Shown here one piece after another: positions 33,481-44,018 of a stretch of DNA of 64,000 bases. The notes beneath the pieces are model-generated. The model worked only from the letters and a program-made list of their open reading frames with translations. It made no database searches and was not told the origin of the DNA. Every line of letters starts with the position of its first letter. Position 1 is the stretch's first letter. Position numbers and translations under genes: made by a program. Origin of the DNA: Neopestalotiopsis rosae (lineage: Eukaryota > Ascomycota > Sordariomycetes > Amphisphaeriales > Sporocadaceae); contig JALGAS010000003.1 of the NCBI GenBank assembly GCA_023078685.1, positions 3,162,001 through 3,226,000 of the forward strand, given 5' to 3'.

Positions 33481-36400
33481 ATGGCAGAAGCGGTGGCCAC
33501 CTTGGCGTTGGCCTCTTCCATTCTGCAAGTCATTGATTTTGGTACCAAGGTAGCATCAACTGCCTCGAAAGTCTACCAAGCATCCAAGCGCGACGATGGG
33601 AGTCTCAATGAGCTCGAGAAGATTTATAACAACTTGTCGTCCACGTTGCACACCATCCAGATGGAAGATACGAAGATGGTCGATAGTGGAGTTATTAGCA
33701 TGAAGAGCTTAGCCAAGAGCTGTTCTGAACTCGCGAGAGAACTTGTCGACACTTTGCACAAAGTCGGGTTTGGAGCAGCCAAGACGAAGCGCAAAGCACT
33801 CTGGGTAGCCTTGAAGCACGCCTGGAAGGATGAGAAGATACGCTCTCTACAGGCCAGATTGAACGAGTTCCGATCTCAACTTACAATGTGTCTGCTTGTC
33901 TCAGTGCGGTATGCAGACTTATCCAATGTTAATTTCCAGAGGCTAATACATGTCATATAGTCAATTTGCTGGTCAATCTTTATCCAAGCAAGGAGAAATA
34001 CTCGAGAAACTTGGCAAAATCGGAGATGGTCCAATTGGAGCATCAGTCCTAGACTATGTGACCTCCGGATTGGATGCCGCATCCCAAGAGCAGCACAGAC
34101 AATTCCTTGAGAAGGATCTCATTGAGACGATTCGAGATCAGAGAGCGATTTCTGGTGACGACACCAGTCCTACCAAGTTCGAGACTACCCAGAAGGTGTA
34201 CAAGAAGTCCATGGATCTACTTCTCAAAAGTCTGGAGTATTCAGGAATGCAAGACAGAGAAGAAAATATCGAGGACGCCCACAAAGTCACGTTCAGATGG
34301 ATATTCGAGAACGACAACGATAAGTGGGTGAACTTCAGAGACTGGCTGGAGTCTGACGACAACCTGTACTGGATCACTGGCAAGGCTGGATCTGGTAAAA
34401 GCACGATGATGAGATATATAAGTCATTCCTACCCTCGTCACGGTCAGCAATTTTCAAGGTCTCGTTCCCACAAGTATCTAGAACGATGGGCAGGAAGCAA
34501 GAAACTCATCGTCGCTTCTTTCTATTTTTGGAATTCCGGCCATGAAATACAGACTACTCAACGAGGTCTTTTCATGTCACTTCTCAGGCAGATTTTCGAG
34601 CAATGTCCCGATCTTTTGCCGGAGGCTTCACGCAGTCGGTGGGAGAATCTGTGTTTGTTTGGCTTGAACCCAGATTGGGCGGACGCTGAATTGAGAAATC
34701 TTCTATTAAGTTGCATCCAAAATCTTGAGCAGCTCAACGCAAAAGTGGTTTTGTTCGTTGATGGTCTGGACGAGTTTGGTGGCGACCTCGAGGTCTTGAT
34801 CACGCTGTTCGAGGAGATCCAGAAACTGCCACATCACAAACTATGTGTTGCAAGCCGGCCGTGGAACGAATTTCGAGATGCATTCGCTCAGGGACCTTCT
34901 CTTATGGTCGAGCATCTCACACACGATGACATCAAGAACTTCGTCATCGCAAGATTCGACAGCGATCCTAGATTCGCCCAGTTGCGATTGAGAGAACCGG
35001 ATTTCGCCAACCAATTAGCCGAGGATATCGTTTCAAAATCATCCGGCGTCTTTCTCTGGGTGTCTTTGGTTGTGACTTCTTTGCTTTCAGGGATGGGAAA
35101 CGGCGATCGTATTATTGATTTCCAGCGAAGACTTGAACTCCTTCCACCAGATCTATCAGATTTATACAGGAAAATGATAGAAGGTTTGGACCGCTTCTAT
35201 CTCGAACATACAGCCCAACTGTTTGCGCTTGTTGCAAGAAGCAGAGTGCCAATGCCCCTTCTTCTCGCATCTTACGCAGATGAGGAGGACCCAAGAGGTG
35301 CGTTGAGAATGGAAAAGTCACCAATTACAGATCAGGACGCCCAAAGTCGAATGGACGCGATGCAGCGACGTATCAATAGTCGATCCAAGGGACTGCTCGA
35401 GGTGACCGGCGGAAGATCAACATCACAAGGAATGATTTACGATGTTGCGAACCACAGACAAGCCACAGTCCAGTATCTTCATCGAACGGTCAAGGATTTC
35501 ATCGAGAAGGACAGTGCCATCCAAGAAATTTTTGAAACTGCCTTGCCATCAACATTTGACCCCCATCTGATGCTTCTCGCTGGTTATCTAGCCTACTTGA
35601 AGAGAATCAGGCCAGAAGAAATTGAAGATCAAGAGGCGCAATATTGGGGTGAGCAGCTGATGAACTGCTTCTTCAATGCTCGTGGTGTCCAAGCAAGCAA
35701 CGTCGAAACAATGATCGAGATACTTGATAGCCTCGGTGAAATGTGCCCCAATCACCTTGGAGTTGTTGTAAAGGATCACCATCAGATCTTCCGCCTGACG
35801 GATATGACATTCATGTCCTTGGCTTCAACTTGCCACGTTGTCGAATACATACGAGCCAGAGGCAACTCAATTCGCAAATCCGGAATAGACCAAACAGATT
35901 TACTCACGTATGCTATAAATTTCACTCTTCAAGATGACGGCCACCTTACAAGCGAAATCCCAGAATCAACGGCTTTGGCAAAAGACAGATACAGGTCAAC
36001 AATTCAAGTTCTACTCGAGAATGGTGCGAAGCCCAAGCTCAAGATCAAGAAATATGACACGGAGGTGGGTCGGCCGTCCCCACTAGTCATTGCAACAGCT
36101 AAATACATGAATACACAACACGAATGGCACCTCATTGCATATCAAGAACTTGCAAAGAACATTCGGTACGATTCAACAACCATCGCTTGTATTGCCTATG
36201 AATACATGGAAGGGCGGAATCCTCTTCTCAATAAGAAACGATTCGGTGCCAATATTTGGTCATGGTATTGGTTCAAAAAAGAAATGCGAAAAGCCTTAAA
36301 TGATTTAGTCAAAGGCTGCCCACCCAACTCTGACAAATTTTGGGAAAACTTGATATTATATCGGGTGCCAAAAGCCATAGTTGTGTCGACCCAGAGCAGT

Positions 36401-36511
36401 GCCTCCAGTGACTCACTCCGTCTTTACGAAGAGACATCCGCATCATCATATGCCAGGAGACTGAGCGCAGATTCTCGCCACACGCGCCATTCACAGGAAA
36501 ACGACGAATGA
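33481..36511 (+). CDS. NACHT-domain STAND NTPase (fungal NLR-like)
   Basis: Exons 33481-33908 and 33961-36511, intron 52 nt (GTATGC...TATAG), give 992 residues. The N-terminal 140 residues (A-E-A-V-A-T-L-A-L-A-S-S) are a helical domain typical of fungal STAND proteins (Helo-like or SesA type, not decided). The NACHT module has Walker A G-K-A-G-S-G-K-S-T at about residue 283 and Walker B L-F-V-D-G-L-D-E at about 410. The C-terminal half is helical without recognisable ankyrin, WD40 or TPR repeats; one short stretch (V-L-L-E-N-G-A-K-P) is ankyrin-like. Such proteins sense non-self or parasites and trigger heterokaryon incompatibility-like cell death by N-domain oligomerisation. Start chosen at the first ATG; it has no visible partner gene. 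Confidence 0.88.
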
Positions 36512-36914
36512 TATGCTTACAATCTGGTTGTTCACAGCCAGATTCCCCGTCAATTCATAGGAGCAATCACAATATCAAGGTTTGGACATGCTCTGCTAGA
36601 CAATGCAGGCAAAGCAATCCGTTCTGAGCAGCTGCATGCCCAGTTTATCTCTGGCCAGACGCACGAAAGATAGCGCCAATAGAACAAGACATAATCTTTT
36701 GTCGCGAGAAACCCTGAGCAATTGATCTTCATCTACAATGGACAGGCAAATACGTTATCCAGTTTGTCATTGTCACTGGCCGAAACCTGACACCAGGTAC
36801 GGATGCCAGCAACCTTGTGTTGAGAATTGTTATGGGTAGTCGCGTATCGAGGGCCTCCCAATTCATGTGCAAAACGTGCATTCTACTCAAGGGTTTCTGG
36901 CGTACTGGCATGAC

Positions 36915-37202
36915 TCAGCCGGAGCTGACAGGTGGGATGATAGCAACTTCGTCGCCTTCCTTTATCACAAGCTGATTGGGGTCCTCGGAATTCTCAGGCA
37001 TGTCGACGTAATTCAAATTGACAGTCACGAGGGAAGAGTCCAAGATCTTGGCCTTGATGCCAGCATGTCGCGTTTCCAAAGTGTCAAAGAGTTTACTGAT
37101 GGGTAGAGGCGCTGGAAAAGATTCGAATTCCTTGGCGGTAAAAGTACCAGCACTGGCAAAATAGAGGACATTGAAGTGTCCTGGTGGAGGTTTAGCAACC
37201 AT
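36915..37202 (-). CDS. molybdopterin synthase sulfur-carrier subunit (MOCS2A/MoaD type)
   Basis: A single exon of 95 residues on the minus strand, start ATG at 37202. It has the ubiquitin-like beta-grasp pattern of MoaD: N-V-L-Y-F-A-S-A in strand 1, helix with L-F-D-T-L-E, V-N-L-N-Y-V-D near the middle, L-V-I-K-E-G-D-E-V-A-I-I-P-P-V-S-S-G at the end. The C-terminal Gly is thiocarboxylated and donates sulfur to precursor Z to form molybdopterin, the cofactor of nitrate reductase and xanthine dehydrogenase. The penultimate residue is Ser, not the Gly of bacterial MoaD; as far as I recall, other filamentous fungi have the same ending. The frame is open upstream without ATG to 37229. Confidence 0.9.
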   Translation of the reverse strand: MVAKPPPGHFNVLYFASAGTFTAKEFESFPAPLPISKLFDTLETRHAGIKAKILDSSLVTVNLNYVDMPENSEDPNQLVIKEGDEVAIIPPVSSG

Positions 37203-37901
37203 AGTAGGGACGTTCAGATAATCTATCAATCGAATGTTAGCTCATTGCTTCAAGAAAGAAGTGTAGAGAAATCGAGTGAAGAGATGTTGCGTCAGAGATC
37301 TTGGTGATAATTTGATACATCATTGATGTCAGGTAATACATGCTTTTAATTACATCACAGCAACAGGATGTGTGAAAGGGAGAAGTAGAGATGTTGAGAC
37401 TTACCAATTGGAATGATTGAATGTGTTGTGATGTTGGAAAGAAGGTTGAAAAAAATTGCTGCCGGAAATCTCCAAAATATAGCTAGATCAAGTCAGGTGA
37501 CCTACCCGTACAGCTGGGTGGGTGCCGAAAACATAATGAGACCCATAGCAAGACACGCCCAAAGAAAGTCGCGGTTGTTGATTGTTCAACGATTGGTAAT
37601 GGATTGGACGTTCTGATCGTGGAGATTGCCATGTACACTCGAATCATCACCAAGCACGAGAACGGGCTGGCTGGGGTATGAAACTTTCTGACATTAAAAT
37701 AGCAGAATTTCCCAAAGGGCCCAATGACTCCTCTAACAAAAGAGAAATCCGAATGCGCAGCACGATGGCCCTTTTGCCATGATGTTGTGGCAGTATTTTC
37801 CGAAGCCCGTGTTTGACCAAATGTTATGCCTTATCGTGCCATGTCTCCAACGCCGCTCGTCGCCGTCGTCATACGTCTCCTCCAACACCACGTTTCCACG
37901 T
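37203..37901. other. intergenic, no gene seen
   Basis: About 700 bp between the MOCS2A start and the eS28 stop; promoter of MOCS2A and 3' region of eS28. Only shadow frames. Confidence 0.5.
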
Positions 37902-38321
37902 TTATCGGAGTCTTCTGGCCTCACGCTCGGACTCGAGCAGGCACAGGATGTCGTCCTCACGGACTGCGCAAAGTTAGCATGACTTCTCTCGTGTCGTTTC
38001 CTCGCCTCCCGAGCACCATTCTCAGGTCGTGGTTGAAAAATGTAGGCTCGGGCAGCTCGGAGGAAAATTTCGGGCATTCGTACCGGGTCCCTTGACGTTT
38101 CGAATAATGCTACGGGTCTGGTCGTCCATGAACTCGACGCGGACCTGGGTGACACCACCACGGGAACCTAGACACTCATCATCAGCGACTGTCTCCTTGT
38201 TTTCCTTCTCTTCGTTTTGCGCCGGCCATCGTCAAAGTTCTTCGTCGCGGGTTTTCGTACCAGTTCGGCCAAGGACACGGGTGACCTTGACAAGCTTGAC
38301 GGGCTGCTTAGCGGAATCCAT
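37902..38321 (-). CDS. RPS28: 40S ribosomal protein eS28
   Basis: Three exons on the minus strand, 38321-38261, 38167-38084 and 37963-37902, with introns of 93 and 120 nt that both begin GTACGA, give exactly 68 residues. The product is unmistakable: [17 protein letters not shown] across intron 1, [22 protein letters not shown] across intron 2, and the terminal [10 protein letters not shown]. It sits at the mRNA exit side of the small subunit. It is too short and too split to show as one long frame. Introns longer than neighbours are normal for ribosomal protein genes. Confidence 0.96.
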
Positions 38322-38958
38322 CTTGGCGATTGAGATGTGTTGGTCGAAGACGAATCTCGAAGAGGTTGAATGTGTGTAGTAGCGGAAGAGGGCTGGATCT
38401 GCGCGAAGGGACTCGTCAAGGTGAGGATGAGGGATCGCGAATTGTCAAGTGGGTTTAGACCAAGCAAATTCGAGCCGGGGAATTTTTGGCATTCACCAGA
38501 ATTTCGTGCGAAAAAAAGTGCCCCGCCAATGATAGCTTGAGAGGGCGGCGCCAGGTGGCAGGCAACTGTGGGTACGAGTGTACTTCTGACCCACTAGCAC
38601 TTCAATGTTGAGCAGTGCAACGGCATCCATGACGAGATGTCAGTTTGCATTCATAGAGTCGAATCGCTTCAGCTATTGTTCGTTGCATCTAATGCAACTG
38701 GAATTTGCATTCATTCCTCGGTCTGAATCCTCTTTGTCATTATTCAATCAATGAGGGCGGCCTCATCGACAGTGTTCTACTCAGAGTCTCAAGCTGCACT
38801 CCCCAGCCACTTGCAGGCATACGACATGAACTATGTAATGGTTTGTATTATGCTAGAGATTTGGTTGGGTTGCAACTCCTAGGTGCTGTCACAGCCCTGG
38901 AGCATTCTACTTCATGGCCGACTTCACAAGTGATACTCCCGTGATGCTCATACTACAA
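38322..38958. other. intergenic, no gene seen
   Basis: Promoter of eS28 and the 3' flank of the next minus-strand gene. Short frames only. Confidence 0.5.
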
Positions 38959-39874
38959 TCACCGCATCCCATGTCTCCCTCCATCTGCCTCGTGTAAATT
39001 ACCCTCCATTTCATAGTACACTTGATTAGACGGCACGCTCAACTCGCTCGGCGGCACATTCAGCTCACTCGGTTCCCTATGACCCATCTCACTCGGCCCT
39101 GGGCTTTTCTGGGGAACCACAGGCGGAGCCCCCGACATGGGATGGTAAGTATTGTCCTCGAGTTCTGTCCGCGGCGTCTCTTTCCGGCTCCTGCGGAACA
39201 AGAAGAATATAACGCCTAGCAATGCGAGTCCACCTGCAGCTGCACCGACGCCAATACCCGCTTTCGCACCAGTGGACAACCCGCCTGCCTCTGTGTCCGC
39301 GTCTGCCGTCGAGGTCGCTGTTGGTAATGTCGTCGCCGAACTCGGCACCGCGTCTGTTCCCGTGGTGCTCGGTGCTATGGTAGTCGTTATGTATAAATCT
39401 GTGGTCGCGTATCGAACTCGAATCGAATGCGCATTCATGCCGTTCACCACGGTCGTTTTCAGTACCAGGGTTTGATCAGGTCCGTCCACGTCGGTCATGG
39501 TTACTGTGAAGTTGGCCGATGAATGACTGGAACACGAAAAGAAACCGCCATCGCAAAAGTAGCCACTAAAGAGGGAAATGTCAGTAAAGCCGCCGAAACT
39601 CCATGCGCCCTCGTACTCAGGGCCGAGAATCGGGTACGTACTTGGGACAACAGTCCATTATCACCTCTCCTTCTACAGTGAGACTCTTTGGCGTACATGC
39701 GCTATGATAGCCCTCCGGACAGACCGCCGGCGACAGTGACGATCCTCGCGCCACGGGAAAACATGATGTATCATACGGGTTTCCGAGGGCGGGACCGGGC
39801 TGGTAATCACCGGGCGGCGTTGTCATCCATACTTGCGTCAAGCACGACGTCGGAATTTCCAAGGATGTGAGCAT
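38959..39874 (-). CDS. single-pass surface protein with Cys-rich ectodomain
   Basis: Exons 39874-39642 and 39565-38959 on the minus strand, intron 76 nt (GTACGT...TTTAG), give 279 residues. The N-terminal half has the pattern of a widespread fungal ectodomain: C-P-E-G-Y-H-S-A-C-T, then across the intron C-C-P-N-G-Y-F-C. A Thr/Ser-rich juxtamembrane stretch follows, then one membrane helix (A-G-I-G-V-G-A-A-A-G-G-L-A-L-L-G-V-I-F-F) and a basic stop-transfer R-R-S-R-K. The cytosolic tail has a short repeat (P-S-E-L-N-V-P / P-S-E-L-S-V-P). No classic signal peptide is seen at the chosen start. Function unknown; a wall- or surface-sensing role is only a guess. Confidence 0.8.
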
Positions 39875-40447
39875 GGCAGGTCACGAATTTGACGACCACG
39901 ATTCAAAAGACTGCAAGTAGAAAATTGGTCTCGTGAGGCCGACGAATACTCTAATCAAACCCCAGAATCAAAACATTGCAGTGAAAGAAGACATGACGAA
40001 AGAGTTGACGAGAACTCGCATAATTGAGGGATTCTCCGCGGTGTATTGCGCCTTGCAAGCACTTGGTCAAAACATGTGGTAGTTTCTTGGCGCTCCTCTT
40101 ATTCCCTTGTTCAGCACCCATGTGCCGCTGTAGATGATCCTTCGGCTGGGATTACGAGGATGACTAGTCGTACAATTGATAACAGCTTACTTGCCGAGCC
40201 ATTTGTCGCGCCAATCGGATGGTTATAATCCCAGACATTGCGGCATTCATATATGCACGGGTTTTTCTACCACTTCTAATGGTCCTGGCCGGGAATACGG
40301 CAATCTGACCAAGGTCGTACGTGGTTCTCAGCCCCCAAATAATAGTACGGCTAGTCACGCCTGTTCAAGCCAAAGCGGAAATATTCTTCGATTTCAGGGG
40401 TATCAGAGAAATGGAATTCAGTAGCACAACAAGCTGAAGATCATGAT
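39875..40447. other. intergenic, no gene seen
   Basis: Between two minus-strand genes. No motif seen. Confidence 0.5.
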
Positions 40448-41827
40448 TTAAGAAAGCTTGCTCAGCCTTGCCTCCAACGCCTTGACCCAACCATCAACAA
40501 CTTCCATGTTGGCATTCATTGAACTGTCGCTTGCCTGCATTGCGCTCTCAATTTTGTCGAGCCCTTCTCTCCACTGGATTATGTCCTCGGCCATTTCGCT
40601 CTGGTTCTTTTCAATTCGATCCAGAGTTTCGCTGGCTGTCGCAGCATTTGAGTGTATAGCTTTGAGAGAGCGCAGGCGATCAAGTAGAGGCGGCAGAAGA
40701 GGAGCCAGACTCTCAATCGCTGGCAAAGTTCCATAGAGTGCATTGATCTTGGCTGTTTGCTCATCCGCAGGCTCCGATGTCTGCACGCCTGACGCTTCAA
40801 GGGATTCCTGGGCGGCCTTGGCGGCCTTTCGTGCCTTTTCAAGTTGATCAGCCTCTTTTGTGAGCTCTCGTACTCTCCGACTAATGGTATCAATGGATGA
40901 TGTAGAAGCCTCTGATAGAATGGTGAGCTGTTTTTGTAAATGGTCCAATGTGGGAACAACGGCTCCAGGTAGTCGGTCTCCATCTAGACCCGGCATTGAA
41001 GCTGCAGTGACACCAATGGCAGTCTCGAGCTGTGCAAGTCGGCGGTCGAAATCTGCAGTCTTTGCAAGCGTGTGGCTTTGCTCATAGTCGGGCGCATATG
41101 TAACCGTGTATGTAGCACCATCAATGGCAGCTGAAGTTTCGGCCGAGTCTTTGCTGTCCACATTTGGTGCGGTTGTCTTGGTCTTCCTCAGACCGCTGGT
41201 AGGAATGGTTATCTCGTCCAGTGCCGTGCTCAACTCGGCCAAGTCCTCATTGGGTGCGCCATCTGGAGAATCCTTTTGCTTCTTGTACTCTTCCTTGGCC
41301 TCTTCGATCTCGCGTCTGAGGCGAGCAATCTTTCTCTCCAGATTTTCGGCATCGTCCTCCTCGTCACCGCTCAAATCTCCAAGTTCCAATGTGCCGTTTT
41401 CGAGGATTCGCTGTCTGCGGCTGGTGACCTTGTATGATTTCCGTTTACCGTCGAGACGGTCCGAAAAGTTGACCTCGCGAGCATCTACTTGGGCAGGAAA
41501 GAAACGGTTCCGCGCCTCTTCTATCCGCAGCTTTGAGCGAGAGATTCCAGGGTGATCATCGTCTTCTTCGTCGTCGAAATCGTAGTCGGACTGTGAAGGA
41601 CCTAGAGTGGTCTTGAGGCGGTCAATAATTGATCCCCTCTATGCCACGGAATAGCTTACTGGTGCAGTAGAATTGTCGTCTGTGAGATCAGGCGTCTCGT
41701 AGATATCCGGCGCAGTGTCCTACGGAGTGTCAGTCTTGCCAGTACTTGAGCCCAGGGGTAGCTTGGGCAGCGAGAAGTAAACACGAACCAGGTCAGGAAG
41801 CTGGGAATACTTGCGATTCAGCGCCAT
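40448..41827 (-). CDS. dynactin subunit 2 (p50/dynamitin)
   Basis: Exons 41827-41789, 41719-41660 and 41611-40448 on the minus strand, introns 69 and 48 nt, give 420 residues, in the family range. The short first exons were found by the dynamitin N-terminus: M-A-L-N-R-K-Y-S-Q-L-P-D-L then D-T-A-P-D-I-Y-E-T-P-D-L. The rest is mostly coiled coil (L-E-R-K-I-A-R-L-R-R-E-I-E-E-A) broken by polar linkers, ending in a helical tail. The protein is part of the dynactin shoulder that links Arp1 filament and p150, needed for dynein-driven transport of nuclei and organelles in hyphae. Intron 1 has the less common donor GTTCGT. It shares a 670-bp divergent promoter region with RTC4. Confidence 0.92.
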
Positions 41828-42494
41828 TTTCCAGGATTATCTCTTCGAGCTGTCTGCGCCCTACATAGAAATCTAGAAATTGAATATGTCGCCGTTATGC
41901 AAACGAGTGGAATGGTTCTTTGTTATGGGCGGTGATTGCTAGAGTGCAGGGGTAGCTCCGGCAATCAATGGGTGGCTTGTGTCGGTGGCGGTCATTTAGT
42001 TGGCCGACGCGTGCCAGACCTCTGTGAACGCGTCTTCTCAGTCCAGCTTCTTGTGAAAATGAGCTAATCGCATGCAGGCAACGAGCGCCTCAAAGTTTCA
42101 TTGTCATTTTGAGATACCTTTTCTGTTTATTGTCAATTCCAAGTCTGCCATTGGGTTGTCATTGCCAAATATTTCTCAGCACTTCAAGCCACAGGCGGCA
42201 CGAGACACATTTCAAATCACATGCCGAGGAAACTGCAACATTTCCTAAACGATACCTAAATTGCACTATATCATCACTTTAACTGCGTTTTTGTTCAACA
42301 ATTCTCTGATAGGCATTTTCGCCAATTTCAACAGTTCACTTTCTCATGTCTAGAGATCAATGCATCCGCGCTAACGAAGCGGCATCGTTTTGAGTGTGAG
42401 GGAAGGAACCGCCACAGGTCGTGCTCTATTCTGCACCTACCGTCTCTGCCATTACAACTGCGCAAATTGGACACCGACACACTTTTTGCGAGAT
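41828..42494. promoter_or_regulatory. divergent promoter region between dynactin p50 and RTC4
   Basis: 667 bp between two start codons pointing away from each other. It must hold the leaders and promoters of both genes. I see no specific site. Confidence 0.5.
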
Positions 42495-44018
42495 ATGAGT
42501 AGTCCGTGGCTTCAGCGGAGGCAAGGACTTTCTGCGTCACAACGAACTTCTGGGCTCTTGAAAAACATCAAAGGTCGCAGGCAAGACGGTGTCGATTTGG
42601 TCGACGGCTCTCCTACTGCCATGACACCCAAGCCGGATGACGAGGACGAGGATTTTACTCGCCCTCCCGATTCTTCTGATTCAGAGGATGACAGACAGAG
42701 GACTGCTGATATTGTACCCACAAAGTTCAAGCCAGGAGCAACCACGGCGAGGAGTTCAACTGATTCTACGCAGAGTAGAGAGCCGCGGCCTGCGAGTCAG
42801 CCTCTCACGGGAATCAAACGAAGCGGAGACGACATGGCAAGCCATTTGACAGACGCAAGAGGATTCTCCAAAAAGGCCAAGGTCAGGACGACGTTTGGAA
42901 AATCTTCAAAGCCAGCCATCAGAGTTCCAAACAGGAATTATAGTAAAAAGGACCCGGAAAGCTCAGACAAGGCTTTCAAACACCATTCAGTCGATTCCTC
43001 GCCAGAGTCTAGCCCTGTCAAGTCAAAATTTAAGAGGCTCGAATCACTAGAGTCTTCGCCAGAAAAGGAAAAGAAGGGTTTTATCAAGCCGAGTTTGCTG
43101 TCTGACGACGACTCGCCTCCACCAACACGGACGCTCAAAAGGTCACGGAGTAGCAAGAAGAAGGGTCGAGATGGCAAGGATTCTGCAAAGGAAAATGAGG
43201 AACCAGAGGAAACAACGCCAAAACGCAAGTTCAAGATGCACTTCCTTGACGACCTCGATGATCTCAAAGACATGTCCGACGGCGAGTCTCGCGCGCCTCT
43301 AAATACACAGCAGGTCAAGAGACTGTTGGATCCCGAGAGTGTTGGTCTCGAATCAGATTCGGAACTCAGCTCTGTGGACGAAGATGAAGTAGTTGGTTTT
43401 GAAGCCCGATGTCCCATGTGTGATGATCTGGTAGACCCGACACTACTAAAGCAATACACGTCGAATGGCAAGATGAATGTCAAAAAGCAGACGGCATTTT
43501 GTAGGATGCACAAGCGAAAGGATGCAGAGGTTGTACAAAGGACAAAAGGATACCCGACCATTGATTGGGATAACCTCCATGTACAGTTGGCAAAACATGA
43601 GCAACACACCAAGAACATACTCGAGGGTAGGCAACCATCACATTATGCAAGCATACTCAGCGAGCGGGTGGAAGCCGGCGAAAATCGAACACTATTGAGG
43701 ATGGAAGAGAGCCTCATACCCGGATATTACGGGCCAAGAGGTCTGCGGGTCATGACGGATTATATCATGAAAAGATTCTCAGACACGGTTCGCAAGCGAG
43801 CTATCGAGGATCGCCTAGTCTCATCAAGAGGCTACACCGGATACGTACAGGCAGTTCTCGTTCCAGAAATGGCAGTCTGCCTTATCAAGGAGGATATGAG
43901 GGTTGATGAGGACGAAGCGAGGCAGATCTTGTCAGATAGTCGCGACATTGGCGAGCTCGTCAATGAGGAGACCAAGGACATTGTGCGCTGGACCGAGGAA
44001 GAGCGCCAAGACGAATAG
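42495..44018 (+). CDS. RTC4-like domain protein
   Basis: A single exon of 507 residues. The start is the first ATG; the frame is open upstream to 42390 without ATG. The first 300 residues are disordered, basic and Ser-rich with many S-P sites and Lys/Arg blocks (nuclear-type). The C-terminal 200 residues match the RTC4-like domain: a C-P-M-C-D-D-L opening at about residue 305, F-C-R-M-H-K, Y-P-x-I-D-W-D-N-L, a helical core with Y-Y-G-P-R-G, and L-V-P-E-M-A-V-C-L-I-x-E-D-M near the end. RTC4 in budding yeast was found in screens on telomere capping; its molecular role is unclear. Divergent from dynactin p50. Confidence 0.88.
   Translation: MSSPWLQRRQGLSASQRTSGLLKNIKGRRQDGVDLVDGSPTAMTPKPDDEDEDFTRPPDSSDSEDDRQRTADIVPTKFKPGATTARSSTDSTQSREPRPASQPLTGIKRSGDDMASHLTDARGFSKKAKVRTTFGKSSKPAIRVPNRNYSKKDPESSDKAFKHHSVDSSPESSPVKSKFKRLESLESSPEKEKKGFIKPSLLSDDDSPPPTRTLKRSRSSKKKGRDGKDSAKENEEPEETTPKRKFKMHFLDDLDDLKDMSDGESRAPLNTQQVKRLLDPESVGLESDSELSSVDEDEVVGFEARCPMCDDLVDPTLLKQYTSNGKMNVKKQTAFCRMHKRKDAEVVQRTKGYPTIDWDNLHVQLAKHEQHTKNILEGRQPSHYASILSERVEAGENRTLLRMEESLIPGYYGPRGLRVMTDYIMKRFSDTVRKRAIEDRLVSSRGYTGYVQAVLVPEMAVCLIKEDMRVDEDEARQILSDSRDIGELVNEETKDIVRWTEEERQDE

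Noticed and set aside
38168..38467. 99-codon minus-strand frame over the eS28 gene
   Set aside because: It reads the eS28 region in the wrong frame and through an intron.
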